Source: Microcoleus vaginatus PCC 9802 (lineage in GTDB: Bacteria > Cyanobacteriota > Cyanobacteriia > Cyanobacteriales > Microcoleaceae). Taken from it: 64,000 bases of DNA. Under the pieces are notes generated by a model. It was not told the DNA's origin. It ran no database searches and was given only the letters and a program-made list of their open reading frames with translations. Position 1 is the first letter of the stretch, and the number at the start of each line of letters is the position of its first letter. The DNA lies in NCBI GenBank assembly GCA_022701275.1, contig CP031740.1, positions 5,841,001-5,905,000 on the forward strand, written 5' to 3'. Shown in pieces: positions 44,083-52,475 of the stretch. A program made the translations under genes and the position numbers.

Positions 44083-44409
44083 CTAGCGACGATCCTCTGG
44101 CCCAGACAACCAGTCTAACAATGTAGGAGCTTCACGCCTAGAGGTTTTGCTATATAGTTTGCTCTCGGTTTCCACTACTTCTTTATTGAGGATAGCATCC
44201 GAGGTTTTATCCTTGGAACGCATATTCGGGTTGAGTAGTAGTTCGTTGTGCCACCAAGCGACAATTAAACCTGCTGCCACGCCGCCGATGACACCAAGAC
44301 CGAGACTCACGGGCAGGTTACATCCTACTAAGCGAAACCCAACGGTAAACAACACAAACCATATCAGCGCGGGGTTAAACCCCTTGGAGTCTCCGGTAAA
44401 TTTTGGCAT
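44083..44409 (-). CDS. small membrane hypothetical protein
   Basis: About 108 residues: a short polar start (MPKFTGDSKGFNPAL), two membrane helices (WFVLFTVGFRLVGC and LGLGVIGGVAAGLIVAWW) and a charged C-terminal tail of some 55 residues. ATG 44409 gives this compact protein; an upstream start at 44466 would add 19 atypical residues. The last residues (TLLDWLSGPEDRR) look like a conserved tail. It lies 86 bp downstream of the kinase-like fusion gene on the same strand. I know no function. Confidence 0.6.
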   Translation of the reverse strand: MPKFTGDSKGFNPALIWFVLFTVGFRLVGCNLPVSLGLGVIGGVAAGLIVAWWHNELLLNPNMRSKDKTSDAILNKEVVETESKLYSKTSRREAPTLLDWLSGPEDRR

Positions 44410-44495
44410 GAGCTGCAAGTTGTGTTTGTAATAACACAGAAAGATATTGACAATATTAGCAGACAATCAAATTGGCAAGGGCGATCGATCTGCAA

Positions 44496-46052
44496 CTACT
44501 CCCTACAAATCAAGTTTAATTGTACCTCTAAGTCTTGCGCGGTATCTACAATGTTTACAGAAATTTGCTCTAATTCTGTACAAGGTTCAAAAGCTGCTTG
44601 CTGCGAACTCAATAGTTCTGCTGTCGCGTCGGCAATATCGCCCCTGCGCTGTTGCAGTCGTTCTCGCAATACTTCAATTGGTGCGGTGCAGTAAATAATT
44701 TGCAGGGGCAAGCCGTGGGATTGAGCCCGATCAATCGCATCGGTTCTCAAGTTTTGGCGATCGAACTTTGCATCTAAAATCACATCCCAACCTCGGTCAG
44801 CCAGAATTATCCCCAACTCTAACAATCTACCATAAGTCTGTGCCGTCATTTCATCCGAGTACAAATTTTGCCCCCCGCGTTCATTTAAAGGAATTCCGCC
44901 TAAATGTTTGCGAACAGCATCGGATCGAATGTGAATTGCCCCAGTGCGGCGAGCCAAATATCGCGCTGCTGTACTCTTGCCAGAACCAGACAAACCCGAC
45001 ATCAAAGTTAACTTTCCCCGGCGCGGTTTTGTGTATTGCCAAGCCAGTTTATAGTAATGAGTGGCAGTCTGGGAAATCTCTGCTTTTTGGGCAGTTGAAA
45101 TAGCGGGATCGTCCAACATTAACGAAGTTACTTTTGCTCTAACATAAGCTTGACGACTCAAATAAAGTGGCAGCAGTTGTAGCCCTTCCCAATCTCCTGT
45201 TTGTTCAAGGTAAGTATTGATAAAAGCATTGCCTAAATCTCTGCGCCCCCGCGATTCCAAATCCATTACTGTAAAAGCGACATCGTACATGACATCAACA
45301 AAGCGAAAAGGCTCGTTAAATTCAATGCAGTCGAACAGCAATATTTTATCTTGCCAGAATGCTATATTCCGCAAGTGCAAATCTCCGTGGCACTCGCGAA
45401 TTTTATTGGCAATCCGCAGCTTAAATAACTCTTGATTTTCCGCAAAAAACGCATCACTATAATTTTTAGTTTCCTCATATTGTGTCTGAGTCTGCGGCCC
45501 GCCGATATATTTTTGGGAAATCAGGTAATTGTTGTCTATTGCAGTCCGAATCTGACTGACTTCGCCAAATGTCCGAATATAGCTATTACTAATTGCCCTG
45601 CTATGAAAGTTGGCAACTTCGCGCCCTAAGTCGGCCATAAGTTGCTCGGTCAACAGTCCGCGTTCCAACAAACTGAGCAACAGCGAATCTTGAGGAAATT
45701 CTCGCATTTTCAGCACGTATTCTACAGCAATTTCGCCAGAAGCTATAGCAGGTAAGCTGCTGCCCAAGTGAAAAGAAACGCCAGTTTGAAGAATTGGCAA
45801 AACTTCTAGATAAATTTCCGGTGCAGTGCGGTGGTTCATCAGCAATTCTTGATTGCAAAAATGCTGTCTCTTCTCCAAGGTTGAATAATCGAAAAAGCCA
45901 AAATTAACTGATTTCTTGATTTTGTAAACATAGTCTCCTGTGAGGAGAACAAAGGAGGCATGAGTCTGAATTAGCTGCACTGGTTCTGTCACCCCGTGCG
46001 GGTAAAACGCGGGCTGCAACATTTGCTGAATCAGAGGTGGGAGACAAGTCAT
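44496..46052 (-). CDS. aminoglycoside-phosphotransferase-like / P-loop kinase fusion
   Basis: A 518-residue two-domain protein. Residues 1-335 are an APH-type kinase fold: HASFVLLTGDYVYKIKK holds the ATP-binding Lys and RECHGDLHLRNIAF the catalytic Asp, followed by LFDCIEFNE. Residues 345-518 are a P-loop kinase: TLMSGLSGSGKSTAARYLAR (Walker A), then IHIRSDAVRKHLGG and VILDAKFDRQNLR. This fusion is common in bacteria, annotated only as a bifunctional phosphotransferase/ATP-binding protein; the substrate is unknown. The start ATG at 46052 lies 2 bp from the heptamer array, so there is no ribosome site. Confidence 0.87.
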   Translation of the reverse strand: MTCLPPLIQQMLQPAFYPHGVTEPVQLIQTHASFVLLTGDYVYKIKKSVNFGFFDYSTLEKRQHFCNQELLMNHRTAPEIYLEVLPILQTGVSFHLGSSLPAIASGEIAVEYVLKMREFPQDSLLLSLLERGLLTEQLMADLGREVANFHSRAISNSYIRTFGEVSQIRTAIDNNYLISQKYIGGPQTQTQYEETKNYSDAFFAENQELFKLRIANKIRECHGDLHLRNIAFWQDKILLFDCIEFNEPFRFVDVMYDVAFTVMDLESRGRRDLGNAFINTYLEQTGDWEGLQLLPLYLSRQAYVRAKVTSLMLDDPAISTAQKAEISQTATHYYKLAWQYTKPRRGKLTLMSGLSGSGKSTAARYLARRTGAIHIRSDAVRKHLGGIPLNERGGQNLYSDEMTAQTYGRLLELGIILADRGWDVILDAKFDRQNLRTDAIDRAQSHGLPLQIIYCTAPIEVLRERLQQRRGDIADATAELLSSQQAAFEPCTELEQISVNIVDTAQDLEVQLNLICRE

Positions 46053-46053
46053 A

Positions 46054-46137
46054 GCGATTTTAGATTTTGGATTTTAGATTTTAGATTGGGGATTTTGGAT
46101 TTTGAATTTTAGATTTTAAGTTAGGGACTTTAGATTG
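46054..46137. repeat. twelve heptamer repeats filling a divergent promoter region
   Basis: Twelve 7-bp units in perfect register: GCGATTT, TAGATTT, TGGATTT, TAGATTT, TAGATTG and seven variants ending TAGATTG. They occupy most of the 152 bp between the divergent start codons at 46052 and 46205, leaving about 65 bp for both promoters. Confidence 0.85.
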
Positions 46138-46204
46138 GGAGTGGGGATGTTGACTTTAATCCGATTTATTATAGAGTTGATAGTTAGTGTAAAAAAAAGC
46201 AGCG

Positions 46205-47221
46205 ATGACAGAAAATAATCAAGAATCTGGTTCAGTGGATGTGTTTGGCGTGGGAAATGCCCTGGTAGACATCCTAGCATTGGTAGAAGATGAATTTGTA
46301 CTCGGCCACGGGCTGAATCGCGGCGGGATGACGCTGATGAATTCGGAAACGCAGGGGGGGATTTTGCACGATTTAGAACACAATTCGCTGCAAATGCGAT
46401 CGGGGGGTTCGGCGGCAAATACTATGATTGGTTTGGCTCAGAGCGGCGGTAAAGCTTATTATTCGGGGAAGGTTGCTAAGGATACTAACGGCGAATTTTA
46501 TCGGCAAGATTTGCTGGCGGCGGGGATTGATTTTAATGTGCATCCTGCTGCTGAGTCGAAGGAGCCCACTGGTACTTGTGTAGTGCTGACTACGCCGGAT
46601 GCGGAACGCACGATGTGTACTAATTTGGGGGTTTCTACTACTCTGGCGGCGACTGATATTGATGTCGATCGCCTGAGTCACTGCAAGTACAGTTATGTTG
46701 AGGGTTATCTTTGGGATGCTCCCGATCCGAGAAAGGCTAGCATTGAGACGATGGAACAGTCTAAGCGTCTGGGTGTGAAGGTGGCTTTTACTTTTTCGGA
46801 TGGCTTTTTAGTCGATCGCTTTGCTGATGATTTTCACAAGGTGGTTTCGGAATATTGCGATGTAATTTTTTGCAATGCTGATGAAGTTCGCAGCTTTTTT
46901 AAGGAGGAATCTTTGGAAGAGTGCGCTCGGAAAATGAGCGAGATTTCGGATTTGGCTTTTATCACTAATGGGGATAAAGGCTGCATGGTGGTGGAGAATA
47001 AACAGATTGTTGATGTGGCTGGATTCCCGGTAAAGGCGATCGATACTGTGGGTGCTGGCGATGCTTTTGCGGGCGGTGTTTTGTTTGGAATTACTAACGG
47101 TTTGAGTTCTGTACAAGCGGCTCGTTGGGGCAATTATTTGGCTTCTAGGGTGGTGCAGATTCACGGGCCGCGTCTGGAGGGTTCTCAGGCTCATCTTTTG
47201 AGTGAGGTGATTTCTGGTTAG
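46205..47221 (+). CDS. PfkB-family kinase, adenosine-kinase-like
   Basis: A 338-residue ribokinase-fold enzyme that phosphorylates a sugar or nucleoside with ATP. DVFGVGNALVDILALVED begins the fold, MRSGGSAANTMIGLAQSGGK is the first PfkB signature, and AIDTVGAGDAFAGGVLFGI the second, with the catalytic Asp in GAGD. FITNGDKGCMVVENK precedes it. Members with this N-terminus and length are usually annotated as adenosine kinase, which recycles adenosine to AMP. Substrate identity is inferred. Terminal sequence after the stop is rich in GCGATCGC. Confidence 0.88.
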   Translation: MTENNQESGSVDVFGVGNALVDILALVEDEFVLGHGLNRGGMTLMNSETQGGILHDLEHNSLQMRSGGSAANTMIGLAQSGGKAYYSGKVAKDTNGEFYRQDLLAAGIDFNVHPAAESKEPTGTCVVLTTPDAERTMCTNLGVSTTLAATDIDVDRLSHCKYSYVEGYLWDAPDPRKASIETMEQSKRLGVKVAFTFSDGFLVDRFADDFHKVVSEYCDVIFCNADEVRSFFKEESLEECARKMSEISDLAFITNGDKGCMVVENKQIVDVAGFPVKAIDTVGAGDAFAGGVLFGITNGLSSVQAARWGNYLASRVVQIHGPRLEGSQAHLLSEVISG

Positions 47222-47362
47222 GAATTGAAAGGGGCGATCGCTCTTTTTGTCATAAAGGGCGATCGCACTTTTTTGCACCGCAGATGAAGGCGGATGAACG
47301 GGGATGAACGCAGATGGGAGAAGGGTAATTTATATGTATCAAAAAAATTGATATAGCCTTTC

Positions 47363-47728
47363 TCAGAAAAATGAGGGACAATAACAGCAGTGAGTAAACC
47401 AATTCCCAATATTTTCTGATGTAACTTCATTAAATGCCAACTTTCTCGCTTTTCCTAACTCTTGATAATTAGTGGTCTTGATAGAACGGAGAAGATTTTT
47501 AAGTTGTGATCCTAAATTTTCAAGTGGTAACAAATCAGGCTAATAGGGCGACAAATATATTAATTTTGCCCCTTTATTTTTGATGGTTTTCCTATTTGTT
47601 TTCCGGTATGAATAGTACAATTATCCATCACTATACAAGCACCTTTTCCTAATTTTGGTACGAGCTTTCGGATGATAACAGCCTCAAATGTAATTGCATC
47701 GGTTGTAGCTGTTAAATTGACTGATGTT
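47363..47728 (-). pseudogene. IS630-family transposase remnant, C-terminal half
   Basis: On the minus strand the segment reads NLTATTDAITFEAVIIRKLV, PKLGKGACIVMDNCTIHTGK, then after a frameshift GAKLIYLSPY, a TAG stop where the family has Ser in SPYSPD, then PDLLPLENLGSQLKNLLRS and finally NWFTHCCYC before a TGA at 47363-47365. The VMDN and SPYSPD...E parts are the DDE motifs of IS630 transposases, and the HCCYC tail is typical of one cyanobacterial group. The N-terminal half, both terminal repeats and the frame are lost. Its upper edge abuts the STAND-gene fragment at about 47729. Confidence 0.75.
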
Positions 47729-48490
47729 AGGAGTTCATTAACCGATCTGGCTCCACTTATTGAGACATTATCAGAGGAATTAGCGGAAATGGGCGATCGC
47801 TATTCACGACATCCCAAAGCGTTACAACTCGTCGCAGCCTTGATTCGAGATGATACCGAGTTTCAGGGAAATGTCGGGATTTTCCTGCACCAGAGAGACT
47901 GGTTGCTGACTCGAGATATTGAAAGAGCGATCGATGAAATGATAGCCCGTCTGGGCGACGGCGAGCAAACTTGTCTCAGCCGAATTTCTGTCTATCAAAC
48001 CTCAGAATATCCGCTATCTTTTGCAGGGATTAGCGCTCAAATGCCAGAAGTTAGCCAATATGAACTTAAAGAAAATATTATTCAGGCACTCAAGCGCCGA
48101 CAATTGCTATATTACGATCGCCACCTCAAATCCTATCAGTTGCATCCGCTAGTGCGAGAAAAGGGCGAGTACCTGCTAAATCCAAACGCTGAAAATCTCC
48201 GTACCGCCCACAGCCAAGCCTATCACTATTATATCAGCATTCCCCTTAAACCTAAATCAGAATGGCAAGAAATCGAGGATATTAAGCCGCTAATCAGAGC
48301 GCACTATCATGCTTCTCAAGCACAAGATTTAGATGCAGCAAATGGGATTATTTCTGAAGTCTATGAGTATTTGCGGCAGTGGAATTGTGCAGAGTTAGTA
48401 TGTGCAAATCTACAGTTGCCCTTGTTAACGGAAGTAAAAAACATTAGCCTTTCAGAGGCGGGAAAGATGCCCACCCCACAAGAAATTTAA
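47729..48490 (+). pseudogene. STAND/NB-ARC-type gene fragment (winged-helix and TPR-like part)
   Basis: An open segment of about 250 codons. ELAEMGDRYSRHPKALQLVA, the winged-helix-like LSRISVYQTSEYPLSFAGIS, ALKRRQLLYYDRHLKSYQLH and PLVREKG followed by helical repeats are typical of the middle of cyanobacterial NB-ARC/TPR signalling ATPases. The P-loop and sensor part upstream is gone. The frame is open back to ATG 47672, but those first codons are antisense IS630 sequence. The 3' end runs into a palindromic repeat that supplies the last codons (EAGKMPTPQEI). It is a fragment cut at both ends, not a whole gene. Confidence 0.65.
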
Positions 48491-48559
48491 TGTGTTGTGG
48501 AACGGGCATCTTTCCCGTTTTCTTATTATTAATCAGGGCGGGAATGATGCCCACCTCAC
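48456..48559. repeat. palindromic repeat array, left part
   Basis: Unit 1 (48456-48534) runs AGGCGGGAAAGATGCCCACC through CCACAAGAAATTTAATGTG to CGGGCATCTTTCCCG, with the ends pairing. Unit 2 starts at 48535 and is cut at 48559 by the IS4-like element; its remainder is at 49836-49894. Units are about 75-79 bp. A related palindrome is at 16196-16217. Confidence 0.8.
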
Positions 48560-49835
48560 CTGGGGGGGTGACGACCCGCCCCAAACCCATAGTTAGTAAG
48601 GATTGAGCCAACTTGTGGTAAAAAAAGATAGGCAGCAGAGTTGTTACACGCTTGCCTATCCAAAAAAATAATGATACCAAGATTCTACCAGACTCATTTA
48701 CAAAAACACCTGACGCCATCTCAGTTTTTGGTGATGACAATTTTGCTATCCTTGATGCAATCAGAAAAACAAGTGAGATTAGAGCGGCTCTCCCGAGTAT
48801 TTCCCTGTCTAATTACAGCCGAAAGTCGGCGACGTAAATTACAAAGATTTTTAGATTTACCGAACTTAACAATCGAATTAATTTGGTTCCCATTAATTAC
48901 TTATTGGTTGACCACTTATTGCCGTGTTGGTACTCGCTTATCAATCGCAATCGAGATCAGTCAATGGGGCTGTATTAATCTGTTCATGGTTAGCTTAATC
49001 TGGGAGCGAAGAGCAATTCCATTGTACTGGTCATTGTTGCCGAAATTGGGCAGCAGCAACTTCGAGGAACAAACTACAAATCTACAGCAAGTTTTACCAT
49101 TGTTTTCAGAATATAAAGTCATCGTTTTAGGAGATCGTGAATTTTGTTCGGTCGATTTAGGAAACTGGCTGAAGGAAAAGGGTGTGTCTTTTTGCTTAAG
49201 AATAAAGAGGAATCATTGTATCGAAATAGAACATTTAGTTTGGCAGCGGTTAGATGAATTAGGAATAGTACTCTTAAACCTCTTTATATTTTCAAGGTAA
49301 AAGAGTTAGGAAAACTCGACCTGGCACGGGATTTGATGTTGCTTGTAAGTGGAAAAGAAACTATGGAGCATGGAAGGTTGATGAAGCATGGTTTATTCTC
49401 ACAGATTTAGGTTCATTATCGGCAGCTATCGATGCTTACAAGCAACGGATGGGCATTGAAGAAATGTTTAGAGATTGTAAAACAGGAGGCTACGCTCTGG
49501 AAGGAACTAGCTTAAAAGAAAATCGACTGATTAACATAATTCTGCTCATGACACTCGCCTACAGTTCGGCAATATTTGAAGGCACATCTCTTCGGAAAAA
49601 GCAGGTAGAAAAATATGTATGTCGGCGTCAAGAACCTAAAAAAAGATATCGAAGACGGAGTACATTTGGTGTTGGCTTAGATGGAGAAAAGTGGGTTAAT
49701 TATCTCGAACAATATTCTGATGTGGTGGAACAGTTAATAAAGTTAACTCCAAATAAACGTCGCTTTTATCAACAAGGTATGCGGGCTGCAACCCTGATTC
49801 GGTCTATCTCCTAGGCCTCTTTGTCACCCCCCCAG
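48560..49835 (+). mobile_element. IS4-like insertion sequence with 13-bp ends and 9-bp target duplication
   Basis: The element is 1,276 bp. Its ends are perfect inverted repeats: CTGGGGGGGTGAC (48560-48572) and GTCACCCCCCCAG (49823-49835). It is flanked by the direct repeat CCACCTCAC at 48551-48559 and 49836-49844, a 9-bp target duplication. Removing it restores one continuous copy of the palindromic repeat unit. The single transposase gene fills the element but is frameshifted. Direction follows the transposase. Confidence 0.88.
48671..49814 (+). pseudogene. IS4-family transposase, frameshifted
   Basis: The N-terminal part from ATG 48671 (MIPRFYQTHLQKHLTPSQ) includes INLFMVSLIWERRAIPLYWS and KVIVLGDREFCSVDLGNWL with the second catalytic Asp. 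The frame breaks near 49270-49300; GFDVACKWKRNYGAWKVDEA and MGIEEMFRDCKTGGY, which carries the catalytic Glu, continue in another frame to 49814. Where relatives have the first catalytic Asp (AIDRTxW) this copy has AIEISQW. With the frame break and a changed catalytic residue it is very unlikely to be active by itself. Confidence 0.8.
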
Positions 49836-49937
49836 CCACCTCACAAGAAACTTAATGTGCTGTGGAACGGGCATCTTGCCCGTTTCTATAAGTCAGGGCG
49901 GGCAAGATGCCCACCCCACAAGAAACTTGATGTATTG
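49836..49937. repeat. palindromic repeat array, right part
   Basis: The second half of unit 2 (CACAAGAAACTTAATGTGC through CGGGCATCTTGCCCG) begins with the target duplication, and a partial unit 3 (AGGGCGGGCAAGATGCCCAC then CCCACAAGAAACTTGATGT) starts at 49895. It ends 4 bp before the stop codon of the ABC ATPase gene. Confidence 0.8.
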
Positions 49938-49940
49938 ACT

Positions 49941-50921
49941 TCAACTACTAGAATAAATCCCTCTTTCTTGCAGTTGCTGCATAAAAAACTCTTCCAAACT
50001 AGGCTTAGCCAAATTCATCCCAATTAGCTGCCCTCCCGTACCGCTCAGACTAGAAAGAAACTCCTTCGGATCGCCCTGCAAATGACCGTACCACAAATCA
50101 TTATCAACTTCCATATCCGGTATCCATTTTTTCAGGATATTCAAGTGGCCGCCCCTACCTTCAACCCGGTAAGTTTCAGTATTACCTAGGATTTCGTCGA
50201 TCGCACCAATGCAAATTAACTCACCTTTCGCCAAAATTGCCACTCGATCGCAAATCTTCTCCACATCAGACAATATATGCGAATTAAAAAAAATTGTTTT
50301 TCCTTGATTTTTCAGAGATAAAATTATCTCCCGCATCTGATAACGTCCCATCGGATCTAAACCAGACATCGGCTCATCCAAAAATACCACATCTGGATTG
50401 TTAATCAAAGCTTGAGCCATGCCGATCCGTTGCAGCATTCCCTTAGAATACTGGCGCAACTGTTTTTTAATTGCCGCCGATTGAGATAGGCCAACTAAGT
50501 CTAGCAAATTCGGAATTCGCTGTCGCTGAATTGAGGGGGGAATTTGAAATAACCCCGCCGCAAATTGCAAGAATTCCCAGCCGGTGAGATAATCGTAAAA
50601 ATAGGGATTTTCTGGCAAATAGCCGACTCGCTGCTTCACGGTGCGATCGCCCAAAGGCCTCCCCAACAGCAGCGCCCTGCCAGAAGTCGGCCGTACTATA
50701 CCCAGCAAAGTTTTCAGCAGCGTAGTTTTCCCCGCTCCATTTTGCCCTAATAACCCGAAAGTTTCCCCCTCAGAGACAGTCAGAGTGCAATTTTTGAGCG
50801 ATTCAATTTTTTCATTCATCCAGAAGCCGGTACGGTAGAACTTCCCCAGATTAAATGTTTCCACCACTGGGGTAGCTCCGGGCATCTCGGTGAAAGTTGG
50901 CGCATCTATAAGAGGTTCCAT
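49941..50921 (-). CDS. ABC transporter ATP-binding protein
   Basis: A 326-residue ATPase. ETFNLGKFYRTGFW opens the domain, GLLGQNGAGKTTLLKTLLG is Walker A, LRQYSKGMLQRIGMAQAL the signature, VVFLDEPMSGLDPMGR Walker B with its D-loop, and FFNSHILSDVEKICD the H-loop. The last 90 residues are the extra domain common in ABC-2-type exporters of the CcmA/NatA kind. No membrane subunit gene is adjacent. I prefer ATG 50921 (MEPLIDAPTF); an upstream start at 50945 is also open. The stop lies 4 bp beyond the palindromic repeats. Confidence 0.88.
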   Translation of the reverse strand: MEPLIDAPTFTEMPGATPVVETFNLGKFYRTGFWMNEKIESLKNCTLTVSEGETFGLLGQNGAGKTTLLKTLLGIVRPTSGRALLLGRPLGDRTVKQRVGYLPENPYFYDYLTGWEFLQFAAGLFQIPPSIQRQRIPNLLDLVGLSQSAAIKKQLRQYSKGMLQRIGMAQALINNPDVVFLDEPMSGLDPMGRYQMREIILSLKNQGKTIFFNSHILSDVEKICDRVAILAKGELICIGAIDEILGNTETYRVEGRGGHLNILKKWIPDMEVDNDLWYGHLQGDPKEFLSSLSGTGGQLIGMNLAKPSLEEFFMQQLQERGIYSSS

Positions 50922-51031
50922 TTTTGTCAGAGAAATAACTAGCACCTGATTATATTCTATTGCATAAGTTAAGTAATAATTGCTGTTTTTAATGTTAAAC
51001 TAATATTAGCTGTACTTAAAATTGGCAGAAT

Positions 51032-51220
51032 ATGGATCGTTCAAAAATTATTGCTATTATCACTGGGGTGATTTCTATAATTTTAGCAGTTGCCTACCTG
51101 GTGCTCGTCACCCTCCTCGACTTCCGAGGCGAAATGCTGCCCGCACCTCAAAGTCAGTTGCCAGTCTCCATGCCACTTCAGCAATTAGGCACGGCTAACC
51201 CGACTTTGCGAGTACATTAG
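51032..51220 (+). CDS. small single-pass membrane protein
   Basis: A 62-residue protein with one N-terminal membrane helix (IIAIITGVISIILAVAYLVL) after MDRSK, then a short Pro/Gln-rich tail outside (LPAPQSQLPVSMPLQQL). It resembles small proteins conserved in cyanobacteria, but I cannot name a role. It is divergent from the ABC ATPase gene. The stop codon is immediately followed by a heptamer array. Confidence 0.65.
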   Translation: MDRSKIIAIITGVISIILAVAYLVLVTLLDFRGEMLPAPQSQLPVSMPLQQLGTANPTLRVH

Positions 51221-51309
51221 TTATTGGTTATTGGTTATTGGTTATTAATCATTGCAATAGCAACTAACAACTAACAACCAACAACTGCCAACTAACAACT
51301 AACAACTAA
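51221..51309. repeat. two heptamer arrays filling the gap between two stop codons
   Basis: Three copies of TTATTGG and one TTATTAA (51221-51248), then seven units of CAACTAA or close variants (51261-51309). The first begins right after the stop of the small membrane protein and the second ends right at the stop codon of the phosphoribulokinase-like gene. Confidence 0.85.
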
Positions 51310-52239
51310 CTAATAAACATGAATTGCTTTCATCATGTGATATGCAACTAGCAACTGCGTCAAAGCTAGCGGGTAACTTTGCAAAACTTCGCCAGTGGTG
51401 CCGATCAGTTTGCCAATTTCCGGGTTGCCTTGGGCGGTGCAAAATCCCCGCAGGTGTGGCAACTCGCTGCACAAGAGCATTTCCAGTTCGTTTACTTGAT
51501 CGCTGGTAGCGTGGGAGTCTACTTCCAAAACGTCAACAGGTTTGCCCATATCCCGATCGAGTCCCAAGCGAATTGCAGGTTTAAAACTCTCGCTGCCTCG
51601 ACCTAAAATCTCAGTAAAATCAGGGTGAGGAATTGTCGGTCTGAGCACTAAACGCACGCTCAAATTCGATTCATTGTCCGCTTCTGGCGGGTAAAAACTA
51701 ACTACAACGTCTGCCGATTTGCGCTGAGGGCGAATGAAGTCTTCAGAGTCCGGTTCCCGTTTTTTTATTTCTGCAAGCACCTGTTCTTCAGTATAGCCGC
51801 GCTTCATAATATCGCGCTTAACTTTCCACTGAGTTCGCAACTCTTCGGGAGGAGCAAGATACACTTTTACGTCGTAAGAATCGCGGATTGTTCGAGTTGC
51901 GTAACCCAGCAAACCTTCAACTATTACAAATTTGCTGGGCTTGATGTATTCCGGCGGGTCGAATGTACCTGTCGTGTGGTTGTAGATGGGTTTGAGAATT
52001 GCTTGTCCGGTACGCAGCAGGCTGAGGTGCTGCTGCATGATGTCGAGGTAATTGCAGTCGGGATGCAATGCTGTGATTCCGATTTCGGCCCGCTGCTTTC
52101 TGTCGTAGCGGTGATAGTCGTCAGTGCAAATCACCGTGACATTTTCTGGCCCCAATACTTGGGCAATTCCCCGCGTGAGGGTGGTTTTGCCCGCTGCGCT
52201 ATCTCCGACAATACCGAGAATAATTGGTCGATCGCTCAT
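51310..52239 (-). CDS. phosphoribulokinase/uridine-kinase family protein (non-canonical PRK)
   Basis: A 309-residue P-loop kinase. ILGIVGDSAAGKTTLTRGIA is Walker A, VTVICTDDYHRYDRKQR contains the catalytic Asp region, ILKPIYNHTTGTFDPPEYI and VIVEGLLGYATR follow, and QRKSADVVVSFYP matches PRK. Canonical cyanobacterial PRK has GDSGCGKST with the first redox Cys; here that residue is Ala, so only the second (Cys38) is kept and thioredoxin switching of the usual type is not possible. It may phosphorylate ribulose-5-phosphate or another nucleoside or sugar. I start at ATG 52239 (MSDRPII). The neighbouring genes give no clue. Confidence 0.82.
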   Translation of the reverse strand: MSDRPIILGIVGDSAAGKTTLTRGIAQVLGPENVTVICTDDYHRYDRKQRAEIGITALHPDCNYLDIMQQHLSLLRTGQAILKPIYNHTTGTFDPPEYIKPSKFVIVEGLLGYATRTIRDSYDVKVYLAPPEELRTQWKVKRDIMKRGYTEEQVLAEIKKREPDSEDFIRPQRKSADVVVSFYPPEADNESNLSVRLVLRPTIPHPDFTEILGRGSESFKPAIRLGLDRDMGKPVDVLEVDSHATSDQVNELEMLLCSELPHLRGFCTAQGNPEIGKLIGTTGEVLQSYPLALTQLLVAYHMMKAIHVY

Positions 52240-52475
52240 TGTTTTTACCCGGACGCACAATAGCAAATTTTGTTGTGAATCTTCAATTTTATCAAAATTG
52301 TGTTCCATCCGATCGCTCGGTTTGACTTGATCCCCCCCGGAGTCTCTCCCATGTGTAAAATTTTTGTAAAACTTCTTAATAAAATTCAACAAAGCATACT
52401 CAGGGAACATCTCATTGAACGATCGTAATTACCCAATTCTCAATTCCCTGTTTGCCCAATTCCCTGTTTGGCCCA

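Noticed and set aside
47672-48490. A normal 272-residue protein gene starting at 47672
   Set aside because: The first 19 or so codons are antisense to IS630 transposase sequence and the last codons come from a palindromic repeat, so I treat it as a fragment.
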